The notes under the pieces were generated by a model. The model was not told where the DNA came from. It saw nothing but the letters and a program-made list of their open reading frames with translations, and ran no database searches. Positions 45,601 to 54,500 of a stretch of 64,000 nucleotides of DNA are shown piece after piece. A program made the translations under genes and the position numbers. Position 1 is the first letter of the stretch. Each line of letters begins with the position of its first letter. Location of the stretch: contig NZ_BIMA01000012.1 of NCBI RefSeq assembly GCF_004000845.1, positions 35,495 through 99,494 on the forward strand, given 5' to 3'. The DNA is from Paenibacillus koleovorans NBRC 103111 (lineage in GTDB: Bacteria; Bacillota; Bacilli; Paenibacillales; NBRC-103111).

Positions 45601-48296
45601 GTATCCGGACTGATCGTACTATTCAGAGGGGTTGTGTCACTGACCGTAATCTTCAGCGTCTGGTCCGCTCCGCCGCTGAACGTGAACGTCAGGCTCGTCG
45701 TTCCCACCGGTTGAGTGGACAGATAGCTCTTCCGGAAGATCACGGTGTTGCCTGCGATCACGTAATCGGTTCCGGACACGAGCTCCCCTGCTCCATCGCT
45801 GATGCTGTCCAGCATATTGCCGTTCAGCTCCAGCGTCGTTTCCACATCGGCTTGCGCCGACATTTTCTTGTCGAAGCTGCCTGTATTCGGACTGAGGGTG
45901 CTGTTCAGCGGTGAATGATTCAATATGAAGCGGCCGGATACAGCGTATCCCTCATTGCCTGCCGTATCCTTTCCTTGAATGTGCAAGTACCAATCGCCAT
46001 CCAAGCCTTCTTTCGTCAAGGTACTGCCATTATTCAACCGCTGCCAACCTGCTGTTGGTTTAGTTGTATTATTTTGCGTCCATACATATTCCAGTGTGGA
46101 TTCTGCCATACCGCTGCCGCCGCTGTCGGCAACTGTTGCCGTCACCGAAGCGTCCCGCGCCGACGATTCATTGCCGTTCGGGCTGAAGGAAACTGTCGGC
46201 TTCGACTTATCCATATTAATTGCAAGCGGTACACTTAAGCTATTGCCGATTGCATCGGTCACCTTGAATAAGATCGAGTACGTCCCTTCTTGAAGCAGTG
46301 TAGTTGTAACTCCGGGAGTATAAGTCCATGCCTCTCCACCGTTCAATGACATAGTCGTGGAGACGATTGGGTGAACTCCGGTTTGCGTCGTGGCGCTAAT
46401 CCGAACACTGCTGTTCGTCCATTCCCCGCTCGTATACACGCCGCCATCCGCCGTCCTCGTCATCGTTGGCGTCAGCTTCAAGTCACCGTGGCTGATTTTG
46501 ACGGTGCGGCCGACGGACGTTACATTGCCTATTGTATCTTGCGCCTGAAAGATGATATTGTAAACCCCGGATTCGGTAAAGGTGACTGGCCCCGAATAAA
46601 CTGTCCATGTGCTGCCGCTGTCAAGCGAGTACCTGAATAGTACGATGTTGCTTTGCGCATCTGTCGCTTCGGCCGTTACGACAACATCCTGGCTTGTCCA
46701 ATCATTATTCGGATACGCATTACCGTCTTCTGTCTTCACAGTCATGCTTACCACCGGCGGTGTATTATCAATCAAGAATGGCGCTGAAGTCACATTCGCC
46801 AAATTCCCGGCATAATCCTTGGCGCGGATATGCAAATACCAGTTCCCGTCCGCCCCGGAGTGCACAAATTGGGATATAGATGTATAAGGAATGAAATAGA
46901 AGCGAGTCCATCCGGCTGCGGGAGCAGAAACCGTTTGTGTCCAAGCATATTCAAGTGTGGACGCATTCACGCCGCTCGTCGCATCCGCCACCTGAACGAT
47001 CGTGCTAATCCCCCTTAATGGTACAGCGCTGCCGTTAGGGGATAAGGCGATCGTTGGCGGATCGCGGTCGCGCGATATCGTTAGTGTATAGGTTTTCGCT
47101 GCCTTCATATAAGGTTCGACTCGAACCTTGATCACGGCTCCGGTAGTCGGAACTGAAACGACGACCGTCGAGCCGCTTGTTTGCAGCTGATCGTTGATAT
47201 ACAGTGCAGAATAAGCGGAATCGTTCAAAACCGCCTTGATATGAACACTTGTCGCCCCCGGCGCGATGTCATACTGATACGAGGTGCCGGAGGGAGAGAA
47301 CGCTGGAGAGGGCGAGCCCTCCGTAACTGTCAGACTGCTTAATTCGTTGTCGCCCGGGACAGAGGTTTGCGATCCCCAACTGACAACGGTGCCATCGCGC
47401 TTCAATGCGAGAGAATGAGAGATGCCCGCAGATATGGCAACAACATCAGTAAGTCCTTCAGGAGGCGTCGCTTTTCCCCTGGAATTAGTTCCCCAACCGA
47501 CAACCTTGCCATCACGCTTCAACGCTAGTGCGTGGTTATTTTGGGCCGATATAGCAATGGTTTGCCCTTGCAGCTCGCTCGGCACATTGAGGATCCCGTT
47601 CCCGTTATATTCCTTCCCCCAGGCGGCAATCGTGCCGTCCGACTTTAATGCCAATGCGAATAAATAACCGGCTTCAATCTCCTTCACATTGCTTAGACCC
47701 GCAGGCATAAGTGTTGCACCTGGTCCGTTTGATCCCCATTCGACGACCGTGCCGTTAAATTTTAATGCCATCGAATAATAATTACCTGCGGCTACCTTAG
47801 TAACCAAGCTTTTCGCAGTATCCGGCGGAACCGATTGTCCATCACCATTGTTCCCCCAAGCGACCACCCCTCCGGTGCCGGCTACAGAGGGGTCTTCTAC
47901 CACCAACAAGGTGTTCATTCCGCCGCTTGCCATGGAGATTACTTTGGTCAAACCGCTCGGGATATCCCTTTCTCCCACATAGTTAGCACCCCACGCAACA
48001 ACCGTACCGTTCGATTTGCGAGCAAGGAAGAGCTGGCTTTTGGCGTATATTTCAACCACATCCGTCAGCCCCTCGGGAGGTTTGGCCCAGGTGGTGACAT
48101 TATCCCCCCATGCGATGACGGTGCCGTCCGATTTCAAAGCGATGGAATTATCCTGAGCCGCTGCGATCTGAGTCACTTTGACCGTTGTCGTTTCCGCATT
48201 TGCCGTCTCCGTAGTCGGAAGCAATCCCAGCACCAGCACTACAGCCATGGACAAGAGTACCGCTAGACATCGCCGTATTCGTTTGTATGGATTCAT
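42672..48296 (-). CDS. Large SLH surface protein with RCC1-like and seven X2 repeats
   Basis: 1,874 aa from ATG 48296 with AGGAGG 7 nt upstream; the frame extends to 48377. Signal peptide cut near ANA-E (residue 34). Domains in order: RCC1-type propeller repeats (about 38-330, units such as SLALKRDGTVVSWG), a cadherin-like beta-sandwich (about 335-420), several Ig-like modules (about 425-795, with IDNTPPVVSM and KTEDGNAYPNNDWTS), seven X2-type repeats of exactly 94 residues (798-1455), a Listeria-Bacteroides repeat (GYTFTGWNTQADGNG), a second cadherin-like module, a Ser/Glu/Pro linker and three SLH domains (about 1690-1874). SLH domains bind cell-wall polymer, so it is displayed on the surface, probably for adhesion or glycan binding. 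Confidence 0.93.
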   Translation of the reverse strand: MNPYKRIRRCLAVLLSMAVVLVLGLLPTTETANAETTTVKVTQIAAAQDNSIALKSDGTVIAWGDNVTTWAKPPEGLTDVVEIYAKSQLFLARKSNGTVVAWGANYVGERDIPSGLTKVISMASGGMNTLLVVEDPSVAGTGGVVAWGNNGDGQSVPPDTAKSLVTKVAAGNYYSMALKFNGTVVEWGSNGPGATLMPAGLSNVKEIEAGYLFALALKSDGTIAAWGKEYNGNGILNVPSELQGQTIAISAQNNHALALKRDGKVVGWGTNSRGKATPPEGLTDVVAISAGISHSLALKRDGTVVSWGSQTSVPGDNELSSLTVTEGSPSPAFSPSGTSYQYDIAPGATSVHIKAVLNDSAYSALYINDQLQTSGSTVVVSVPTTGAVIKVRVEPYMKAAKTYTLTISRDRDPPTIALSPNGSAVPLRGISTIVQVADATSGVNASTLEYAWTQTVSAPAAGWTRFYFIPYTSISQFVHSGADGNWYLHIRAKDYAGNLANVTSAPFLIDNTPPVVSMTVKTEDGNAYPNNDWTSQDVVVTAEATDAQSNIVLFRYSLDSGSTWTVYSGPVTFTESGVYNIIFQAQDTIGNVTSVGRTVKISHGDLKLTPTMTRTADGGVYTSGEWTNSSVRISATTQTGVHPIVSTTMSLNGGEAWTYTPGVTTTLLQEGTYSILFKVTDAIGNSLSVPLAINMDKSKPTVSFSPNGNESSARDASVTATVADSGGSGMAESTLEYVWTQNNTTKPTAGWQRLNNGSTLTKEGLDGDWYLHIQGKDTAGNEGYAVSGRFILNHSPLNSTLSPNTGSFDKKMSAQADVETTLELNGNMLDSISDGAGELVSGTDYVIAGNTVIFRKSYLSTQPVGTTSLTFTFSGGADQTLKITVSDTTPLNSTISPDTGSFDKKISAQADVVTTMMLHGNTLARISNGATALVSGTEYNVAGNTVTILKNYLAAQPLGVTSLTFTFSAGVNQTLILSISDTTTSNSIITPNTGNFDKKLSAQADVETTLALNGNTLASIYNGVETLVSGTDYTVSGDTVTILQSYLAGQSLGTTSLTFTFSAGMDQTLAILVSDTTVPNSTISPITGSFDKKTAAQADVVATMTLNGNILAGISNGAAALAAGMDYIVAGSTVTILKSYLATQSVGTTSLTFTFSAGTDRTLTITVSDTTPLNSTISPNMGSFDKKTAAQADVLATMTLNGNTLVAIRNGAAALLSGTDYTVAGSTVTILKSYLAARPVGTTSLTFTFSAGTDQTLNISVSDSTPPNSTISPNTGSFDKKTAAQADVVATMTLNGNTLAGIRNGAAALLSGTDYTVAGSTVTILKSYLAAQPIGTTSLTFSFSAGVNQALTITVSDTTVPNSMISPNTGSFDKKTAAQADIVATMTLNGHTLAGITNGATVLVSGTEYTVAGSTVTITKSYLAAQSVGTASLTFTFSGGADQTLTITVSDTTVPGYTVTYSGNGSTEGSTPLDGGSYAQGVAVSVYGNSGNLSKTGYTFTGWNTQADGNGTNYAAEAIFTMGTANVTLYAKWKSNNAELSGLTLPGSTLNPIFAATTTSYTVNVTKSVSSITVTATVRDAVYATVTARVYNNVGTITSGPIPLTSGAVSPSLPLNVGINLINLVVTAEDGTTKTYVVTVNRASNDGGEDGSEGSNGGSTEPPTVPSGDHPPDVSTEESSTVQPSTEVPPTDTNPIITFLDIVGHWAEAYIKQTARMGIVAGYPDGTFKPNRTVTRAEFTVMLMNTLKLPGEGAALTFTDTAKIGSWAQKAVAQAVQAGIISGYEDGSFHPDEEITRAEMAMMLASASRLSLEANTATGFADDRDIPAWAKDAVSAIKKLGLIQGKGSNEFDPNAGTTRAEAVTVLMRMLAQKS
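43932..45905 (-). repeat. Seven tandem 282-bp units encoding X2 domains
   Basis: Seven consecutive in-frame units of 282 bp (1,974 bp in total). Each encodes NSxISPNTGSFDKK, AQADVxxTMTLNGN, SGTDYTVAGSTVTILKSYL and TSLTFTFSAG. Units 5 and 6 are about 85 percent identical at protein level by eye, and units 1-3 are more divergent. Exact periodicity indicates duplication by recombination. Confidence 0.95.
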
Positions 48297-48576
48297 ATGT
48301 ATTCCTCCTGTGGCATTTACGCTCTGCATCCTATCCAAATCTATTAATACTGTAGATATCCCCGGTAAAAATATCAATTAGCCTTGTATGACGTTTTGAG
48401 TATTTTTTTCATGCATTTTGAAGGGAATTCGGTTATCCTGCAAAAATAAGTATGATGTTTTTTAACTGGGATATTTTTAAGATACATAGAATCACCGGAA
48501 AACTCTCATACACAGATAATGTTTTTATGCTCAATTCAGAATAAACTATGATATATTGGAGAAAAAGAGGATTTTA

Positions 48577-51123
48577 ATGAACAGTCATTTGTTAAACGAA
48601 AAAATCATGCCGGAAGAACTGCCTTCCATTTGCATACCAAGGTATGCGCTCTTGAATACCTTCGATCAATATGCTCAAAAGAGAACCGTTCTTGTATCCG
48701 CCCCCGCCGGTTTTGGCAAAACCGTATCCACTCAGCTTTGGATTGGGACTTCGGGGCGGAAAGGGATTTGGATTGGGCTGGATGAATATGATAACTCCCC
48801 GGCTGTTTTCTATAAATTGCTTTGTACCGGGCTTCTTTCTGCATTCCCAGACAGCAGAGCTTTGGCGGAGCTGCTCAAAAATCCGGCCTTCGCAGCCTTG
48901 CCTGTGGAGAATACGATCCACTTTTTGTCGTGCCTTGAGCTTGACACTGAAGCTTACGCACTGGTGCTTGACGGCTTACACCTGATCACTAATGAGGAAA
49001 TCCAGAAATCGCTGCCCTTTATCCTGAAGCGGCTGCCCATGTCTATTATCACACTGCTTCTGACTCGCGAGGAGCATACCGGTTACATGGAACCTTCTAT
49101 CAACGAGGGGAAGGCTGCCCGCATCACCTCCGAGGAGTTGATTTTCTCCGATTCTGAAATACAGAGATATTTCAAAGCCTACGGCCATTTTATTACGCCG
49201 GAGGAAGCTATTGCGGTCAAAGCCGTCACTGGCGGTTGGGCTATCGGTGTACATGTGGTCGCAACAAGCGGACAGACGGAGCCTGGGGGGAAGATTGATA
49301 AAGTCTTGGAGCGGTATATTCGACATCAGATTTGGGATCAATGCGACCGGGATTTGCAGCAATTCATGCTGAAGACCTGCACGGTGGAGGAAATGACCGC
49401 GGAGCTTGCTAACCGTCTGACCGGCCGGGAGGACAGCGAGGCTTACCTGGACAGGCTCTGTGCAGCCAACTCCTTTGTCAGCCGCAACGATGAGCAGCAT
49501 TACCGCTATTACCATGTCTTTTTAGAATTTCTGAGAGGAATGCTGGAAGAGGACGCCGACTTGGACAAGGAGGACCTTTACAAGTCCACCGCCGCCTACT
49601 ACAGGGAACGGGGGGAGTATTACAGCAGCATCCGTTTTGCGGTAAAAGCACAGGACTTTGAGGCCCTCACCGTAGATATGCTGGAAATGTACGAATACAG
49701 CACCCTTAGCGGAGCAACATCTGACAGTATCTCCATGCAGGATCTTTCCCAACTGGGAAACAGCATCCCTGAAAGCCTTGCGAGCCAAAAGCCCTATTTA
49801 TTGATCAGTCAGAGCTGGTATTATTATTTGCTTGGGGACGCACAGCGGTTTTGCGCCTGTCTGGATAAGCTGTACGCCAAGCTGCCGGAAATCATGGAGC
49901 AGTATAAGCCATTCGTCAGATACGCTCTTTTCATGGCGGCCATTGATTTTCGCCGTCCGATTTTCAGTATATCGGAGCTTTTAACCCCCGAAACCATCGC
50001 AGATGCTGCTCAGTGCGGTGCCAAGGCGACCAGCCTGATGAAAGCAGTCCCCTTTATCCAACGCAGCCACCGGGATTACTCCGATTTCCTGCCAAGCATT
50101 GATCAAAATGTACTTATGGCGGAGCCGGTACTTGCCGTCCTGAATGGCACGGACGACAATCGCATATCGCTATTGCTGCGTGCCATGCTATATTATGAGA
50201 AAAATATGCTGAAAGAAGCGAATGCTTGCTGTGAACAGGCAATCGCGCTCCTGCCGCACCAAGCAATGCCTGAACTGTGCTTCAGTGTACAGTTGACCCG
50301 GATCGCCATTCTGTCCGCTCTTGGGCGAACAGATGAGGTGGAAGCGAGTCTCGCTCGGAATGAAAAGATTATTACAGAACAAGGATTCCTCTTCCTGCTG
50401 CCCAATTTCAAGGCGTATGAAACCAAGCTGCGCCTGTCTGACGGCGACAAGAGCGCTGTCTCTGAATGGTTTGAACATTATTTTGTAACACCCGCCGGAG
50501 ATTTGGAGCTGTATAAAGCCTCCCAACATTTCACTACAGCCAGAGCCTATATGGTGCTTGGCAAAATAGAAGAGACCCTGCACTATCTTGTTCAACTGAA
50601 AAAGCTGGGCGAGGACTTTCGCAGACCGCTTGATATCGCAGAAGCAAGTATTTTACAGGCGATCCTGGAGTGGACGATGGGCAAACGGAAGGAAGCTCAG
50701 AATACGCTGGAGCTTGCGCTGTCCGCCGCCCAGAAATACGGCTATGTGAGGATATTTGCAGAGGAAGGCGCCGCTATCCTGCCTATTCTCCGTAAAATAT
50801 CCCTCAAGGTTGAGCGAGAAGGCTATACAGGTGAATTGACGTCCAAATATATCCACGAGGTCACCTTTGCCGCCTATGAGCAATCCAAACGAAAAAAGGG
50901 ACTTGCCGTTCCGCTGAGCCCGCAAGCTGTCAAGCTGTCCAAGCAGCAAAAGCATATTCTTTACCTGCTTGCAAAGGGCTATAAATATAAAGAAATTATG
51001 GATCTTACCGGGCTAACGATCCATACGGTCAAATCACATGCCGCCGCCGCCTACGGCAAGCTGGATGTAAACAATTCCATGGATGCCGTGTTGAAGGCGC
51101 GGGAACTGGGGTTGTTAGAATAG
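48577..51123 (+). CDS. MalT-like LuxR-family (LAL) transcriptional regulator
   Basis: 848 aa from ATG 48577, with AGAGG 6 nt upstream; TTG 48556 is an alternative. The N-terminal STAND-type ATPase has Walker A VLVSAPAGFGKTVS near residue 40 and a Walker-B-like ALVLDGLHLI. A long helical TPR-like middle (about 300-750) follows, then a C-terminal LuxR helix-turn-helix (LSKQQKHILYLLAKGYKYKEIMDLTGLTIHTVKSHAAAAYGKLDV). These regulators bind an inducer and ATP, oligomerise and activate promoters. Base composition is visibly more AT-rich than the neighbours. It is divergent from the large surface-protein gene (280 bp), a possible target. Confidence 0.9.
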   Translation: MNSHLLNEKIMPEELPSICIPRYALLNTFDQYAQKRTVLVSAPAGFGKTVSTQLWIGTSGRKGIWIGLDEYDNSPAVFYKLLCTGLLSAFPDSRALAELLKNPAFAALPVENTIHFLSCLELDTEAYALVLDGLHLITNEEIQKSLPFILKRLPMSIITLLLTREEHTGYMEPSINEGKAARITSEELIFSDSEIQRYFKAYGHFITPEEAIAVKAVTGGWAIGVHVVATSGQTEPGGKIDKVLERYIRHQIWDQCDRDLQQFMLKTCTVEEMTAELANRLTGREDSEAYLDRLCAANSFVSRNDEQHYRYYHVFLEFLRGMLEEDADLDKEDLYKSTAAYYRERGEYYSSIRFAVKAQDFEALTVDMLEMYEYSTLSGATSDSISMQDLSQLGNSIPESLASQKPYLLISQSWYYYLLGDAQRFCACLDKLYAKLPEIMEQYKPFVRYALFMAAIDFRRPIFSISELLTPETIADAAQCGAKATSLMKAVPFIQRSHRDYSDFLPSIDQNVLMAEPVLAVLNGTDDNRISLLLRAMLYYEKNMLKEANACCEQAIALLPHQAMPELCFSVQLTRIAILSALGRTDEVEASLARNEKIITEQGFLFLLPNFKAYETKLRLSDGDKSAVSEWFEHYFVTPAGDLELYKASQHFTTARAYMVLGKIEETLHYLVQLKKLGEDFRRPLDIAEASILQAILEWTMGKRKEAQNTLELALSAAQKYGYVRIFAEEGAAILPILRKISLKVEREGYTGELTSKYIHEVTFAAYEQSKRKKGLAVPLSPQAVKLSKQQKHILYLLAKGYKYKEIMDLTGLTIHTVKSHAAAAYGKLDVNNSMDAVLKARELGLLE

Positions 51124-51187
51124 CTCTATCAAAAAGGAGTGGCAATTTGGATGCCGAGCCAGGCGATACGTACGATCTCATTTTGTA

Positions 51188-51340
51188 TTACTCTTCCTGC
51201 TCGTGATCCTGCTCCGTTCCCCGGATCGTCCGCTCCGATTCTTCCTTCTCGATGACGTCGTTCACGAACGCCATATCCTGGTTCTCCGCCTTCATATGCG
51301 CGGTGCCTTTATAGTTGCCGGCATGCGTTTTGTTTTCCAT
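51188..51340 (-). CDS. Small acidic hydrophilic protein
   Basis: 50 aa from ATG 51340 with AAAGGAG 10 nt upstream; the longer frame to 51433 is not supported. It begins ENKTHAGNYKGTAHMKAENQDMAFVNDVIEKEE and ends in a Glu/Asp/Gln-rich tail. It has no hydrophobic core. It looks like the short, probably disordered proteins common in Bacillales; no function is known to me. Confidence 0.55.
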   Translation of the reverse strand: MENKTHAGNYKGTAHMKAENQDMAFVNDVIEKEESERTIRGTEQDHEQEE

Positions 51341-51531
51341 CGTGTAGTGGCTCCTTTCATAGGAATTGTAAAAATACAGAACGAATCGCTCGCCCCTATA
51401 CTGTTTGCAGCCGCCCAGGAATATATTCCTCATGAGGGGCCGAGCGCCGGCTGTCCACGGTTCCGACTGCGGGCTAGGCGCTCACCCACCTGCGTGTTAC
51501 AATGAGAGAAATCGGCGAAAGGAGATCCCTC

Positions 51532-51759
51532 ATGGATTTGATTCAGCCAAGCGAGACGAACATCGCCTATATGGTCGAGCAGATTAAGACGAAGCTCAAG
51601 GTGGTAACCGCCGCCTCGATCAAGCCGGAGCATTTCGGTATCGAGCGGTACGAAGACATTCGAGACATCTATGATCTGATCATGAGCAAGAAAGCGTTCA
51701 GCATCAGCGAGATCGAAGCGCTGTGCGCAGAGCTGAAGCAGCTGAAGGAGCCCGTTTAG
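51532..51759 (+). CDS. DUF1128 (UPF0435, YfkK-like) protein
   Basis: 75 aa from ATG 51532 with AAAGGAG 7 nt upstream; the frame is open to 51502. It matches YfkK as I recall it: NIAYMVEQIKTKLKVVTAASIKPEHFGIERYEDIRDIYDLIMSKKAFSISEIEALCAEL. All-helical cytoplasmic protein, function unknown. Terminator at 51838. Confidence 0.88.
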   Translation: MDLIQPSETNIAYMVEQIKTKLKVVTAASIKPEHFGIERYEDIRDIYDLIMSKKAFSISEIEALCAELKQLKEPV

Positions 51760-51837
51760 CGCCGGAACCCGGAACTCGAAACACGAAACTCGAGCCATGA
51801 ACCCGCAACGCGAGACACACAAACTTCATCGGACACC

Positions 51838-51863
51838 AAAAAGGAGGCTTGCGCCTCCTTTTT
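51838..51863. terminator. Bidirectional terminator
   Basis: AAAAAGGAGGC (51838-51848) pairs with GCCTCCTTTTT (51853-51863) across a 4-nt loop. It serves the DUF1128 gene and the convergent glycosyltransferase gene. Just upstream (51775-51825) is a short run of AACTCGAAACACGAAACTCGA-like imperfect repeats without a gene. Confidence 0.9.
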
Positions 51864-51891
51864 GTCCCGCCGAATAGGGCCGCTCGTTCGT

Positions 51892-53085
51892 TCACGGCTT
51901 CCGCTTCTTCAGCTCCCGGAGCGAATAAAACGTGCCCCGCCAATAAATGCCTCCCCGGCGGAGCGTGAGGAACACCGACCGGCCCAGCACATAGACGAGC
52001 AGACAGACGGTGAGCGGGAACACGATCGCTTCCCGGCCGGAATCTCGCGTCAGCCGCCGCACACACAGCAAGTACAAGCCTACCGCGATGGCGGCGCTCA
52101 GGATGTAAGCGAGCCGCGGCCAGCCGGGGACGATCCACAAGGCGATGAACGGGAAGAAGAAAAACAGCAGTTGGCCTAGCATGCCGGCGAGCGCATACGA
52201 GAACCGGTAGCGGAAGCCGGAGAACAGGTTTTTCTCCAGCCCCTGTACGGCGCTCTGCAAATTCGGATACCACTCCACCTCGAGGTGGTCGTTGCCGGTG
52301 ACGAATCGCTGTCGGTAGCCATGTTTCTTCACCCGGTAGCCGAGCTGGAGGTCGTCGTCCGGGCGCAAGGCGAAGGTCTGATGCGTCCCGATGCCCTCAT
52401 ACGTCTGCCGGCTAATCAGGTTGAACGCCCCGATGCCCATCCCATGCCGATGCTGATGGTCGAGATTGGCCCGCCATGGCCGGATGAACAGGCAGAGCGA
52501 GAACAGAAAATAGTGTACAAATGCGCGCAGCCAGAACGATTGCGATTTCATATACGGACTCATCGTGACGTGGTCGGCCTCCTGCCGCTCCGCATAGGCG
52601 ACTGCGTCGCGAATGGTCGTCGGCTGGAATCGGACGTCGGCGTCCGTGAACAGCAAATATTTGCCCTTGGCCTGCTTGTAGCCCTGGTATAATGCATGGT
52701 TCTTGCCGAGCCAGCCGTCCGGCAGCGTTGTGATATGGATGACCGTCAACGGCACCCGGCTCTCCGGCCGGCCTTCCGACCAACGGCGCAGCTCTTCGAG
52801 CTTGCGGCCCGTCGCGTCGCTCGAGCGGTCGTTGACGGCGATGATCTCGAAGCGCGCATAATCTTGTTGCAGCAGATGCTGCACCGTCTCGCGGATCGTC
52901 TTCTCCTCTTCCTTGGCGGCGAGAATGACGGAGACGAGCGGCGTCTTCTCCTTGCCTCTCGCACCGGAGCCGGCTTCGGCGCGCTTCGGCAGAGGAGGGA
53001 GCAGCCGCAGGCCGACGCCCATCTGCACGAGCATGAACGTCCAGTATAACAGCGTAATGGCGGCAGCGGCCTCAATAATGGACAT
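51892..53085 (-). CDS. Membrane glycosyltransferase family 2 (CrtQ/HpnB-like)
   Basis: 397 aa with GGGAGGATCC just before the ATG. An N-terminal membrane helix is followed by a GT-A domain: PLVSVILAAKEEEKTIRETVQHLLQQDYARFEIIAVNDRSSDAT, the metal-binding FTDADVRF, and the acceptor motif RPDDDLQLGYRVKKHGYRQRFV. Three or four C-terminal membrane helices complete it. It transfers a sugar to a lipid-type acceptor at the membrane; homologues glycosylate carotenoids or hopanoids, but no such pathway genes are adjacent. Confidence 0.88.
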   Translation of the reverse strand: MSIIEAAAAITLLYWTFMLVQMGVGLRLLPPLPKRAEAGSGARGKEKTPLVSVILAAKEEEKTIRETVQHLLQQDYARFEIIAVNDRSSDATGRKLEELRRWSEGRPESRVPLTVIHITTLPDGWLGKNHALYQGYKQAKGKYLLFTDADVRFQPTTIRDAVAYAERQEADHVTMSPYMKSQSFWLRAFVHYFLFSLCLFIRPWRANLDHQHRHGMGIGAFNLISRQTYEGIGTHQTFALRPDDDLQLGYRVKKHGYRQRFVTGNDHLEVEWYPNLQSAVQGLEKNLFSGFRYRFSYALAGMLGQLLFFFFPFIALWIVPGWPRLAYILSAAIAVGLYLLCVRRLTRDSGREAIVFPLTVCLLVYVLGRSVFLTLRRGGIYWRGTFYSLRELKKRKP

Positions 53086-53198
53086 AGGATCCTCCCAGCC
53101 CCCGACAACCTACGGGAGGGATGTTTTCCTCTCCATTGTACCAAGGATACCCCGATGCTTCCAATACAGACAGATGACCGGAAGAGAGGAGACGCGCC

Positions 53199-53741
53199 AT
53201 GCGGTCCCCATCATCGACACAGCCCCCATACCGCCACAAGCTGACCGGCGAGCAGCTGTCCGGCTTTTTCCGCTCGATTCGCGACGAAGGCGTCCCGCTG
53301 GATAGCCTCGCCTTCTTATGTATCGGGACGGACCGTTCGACAGGCGACTCGTTGGGTCCGCTCTTAGGCACCTTTCTGGAGGAAGCCGGATATGCTCCTA
53401 TCGTCGGCACGCTGAGCAGACCGTGCGACGGCAGCAACATGGAGGCGCGACTGGCGGAGCTTCCTCAAGACAGGATAGTAATCGCGATCGACGCCTGCCT
53501 CGGCAAACCGGTATCCGTAGGCTATTTCCAGGTGGCCAATCAACCGCTCGAACCCGGCAAATCGGTAGGCAAACGACTGCCTGCGGTCGGGCATTACTCC
53601 ATTGCGGCGATCGTCAATGTCGACGGGCCGAAAAAATATTGGATTCTCCAGAACACGTCGCTGCATCAAGTCGTCCGCATGGCGAAGGAGATCGCCGGCG
53701 CCTTGATGGAGGTATTCCCCCCGGCGGCTCCGCGATCTTAA
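53199..53741 (+). CDS. yyaC: Spore protease YyaC family protein
   Basis: 180 aa with GAGAGGAGAC upstream. It matches YyaC, a relative of the germination protease GPR: LAFLCIGTDRSTGDSLGPLLGTFLEEAG, VIAIDACLGKPVSVGYFQVANQPLEPGKSVGKRLPAVGHYSIAAIVNV. The DRSTGDSLGP segment holds the aspartates of this hydrogenase-maturation-protease-like fold. It is linked to sporulation in relatives; its substrate is unknown. Its stop overlaps the convergent GT-D gene stop (TTAA). Confidence 0.9.
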   Translation: MRSPSSTQPPYRHKLTGEQLSGFFRSIRDEGVPLDSLAFLCIGTDRSTGDSLGPLLGTFLEEAGYAPIVGTLSRPCDGSNMEARLAELPQDRIVIAIDACLGKPVSVGYFQVANQPLEPGKSVGKRLPAVGHYSIAAIVNVDGPKKYWILQNTSLHQVVRMAKEIAGALMEVFPPAAPRS

Positions 53742-54499
53742 GGCAGCATATCTTTCGTCGCCTGATGCGATGAATGCTCCAGCCCCGCCTTTTTCTTGAC
53801 AATGAACATCAGCGACTTCCCGAAATCCAGCGCCACCTTGCCGGTCTGCTCCGCGATGAGCGGGGCGAGCACTACCGCATTGACGCCGCATGACAGCAAC
53901 GCGATATCGAACTGGTCCTTCTTCCGCTCCATCTTGACGAGCGCCCGCTCCATCTTCCGATAATGCTTGAAATTGATCGTGAACGCAATCTGCAGGTTGT
54001 AAGGCGGTCCCGATAAAATCTCGCTCACCTGATCCGCCCAGCCGCTGATGAGTGCGACTCTTTTCCCCTCCAGCATGGACCAAAACTCCGGTTTCTGCGC
54101 GAAAACGCGATTGACGAACGTATGGCACACTTGCTTGGGCCGCACATGGAGCGCCTCGAACGTTTTCTCCGTCAGGGCGCGCTTCAAGGAAGGATCGGCG
54201 ATAATCGGATCGTTGTCCCAGAACGGGATGCCGACGATGTTCGCCTTGTTCAGGCATTCCACCATCTCGTCCCGCAGCTTCAGGTTCGGCAAGGTCACCC
54301 CCTTTTCCCCTTTGTTCGCTCCGATCGCCCATTTTGTGGCCAGCACTTCCTCCAGCGACATGACGCTATCTTGCGCGAGCACGATGTTTTCTCCGTCCCC
54401 CACACGCACGAGCGAGAACGGCTGCCGACGGTCGAGCGCACGCTGAATCGACTTCAGCACTTCCGCTACGGTCAAGAATGTTCGATCCGGTCCGGGCAT
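53738..54499 (-). CDS. GT-D fold glycosyltransferase (DUF1792-like)
   Basis: 253 aa from ATG 54499, one base after the preceding stop, with GAGGAG inside the upstream gene. The motif FSLVRVGDGENIVLAQD contains the DxE pair of the GT-D fold, as in glycosyltransferases of streptococcal serine-rich repeat protein glycosylation. Further segments: GIPFWDNDPIIADPSLKRAL and DIALLSCGVNAVVLAPLIAEQTGKVALDFGKSL. It is cytoplasmic, with no membrane helix. It is coupled to the GT2-like gene upstream, so the two probably act on the same glycan. Confidence 0.82.
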   Translation of the reverse strand: MPGPDRTFLTVAEVLKSIQRALDRRQPFSLVRVGDGENIVLAQDSVMSLEEVLATKWAIGANKGEKGVTLPNLKLRDEMVECLNKANIVGIPFWDNDPIIADPSLKRALTEKTFEALHVRPKQVCHTFVNRVFAQKPEFWSMLEGKRVALISGWADQVSEILSGPPYNLQIAFTINFKHYRKMERALVKMERKKDQFDIALLSCGVNAVVLAPLIAEQTGKVALDFGKSLMFIVKKKAGLEHSSHQATKDMLP

Positions 54500-54500
54500 C

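Noticed and set aside
43932..45905. CRISPR-like or mobile tandem repeat
   Set aside because: The 282-bp units are in frame within a protein and encode X2 domains.
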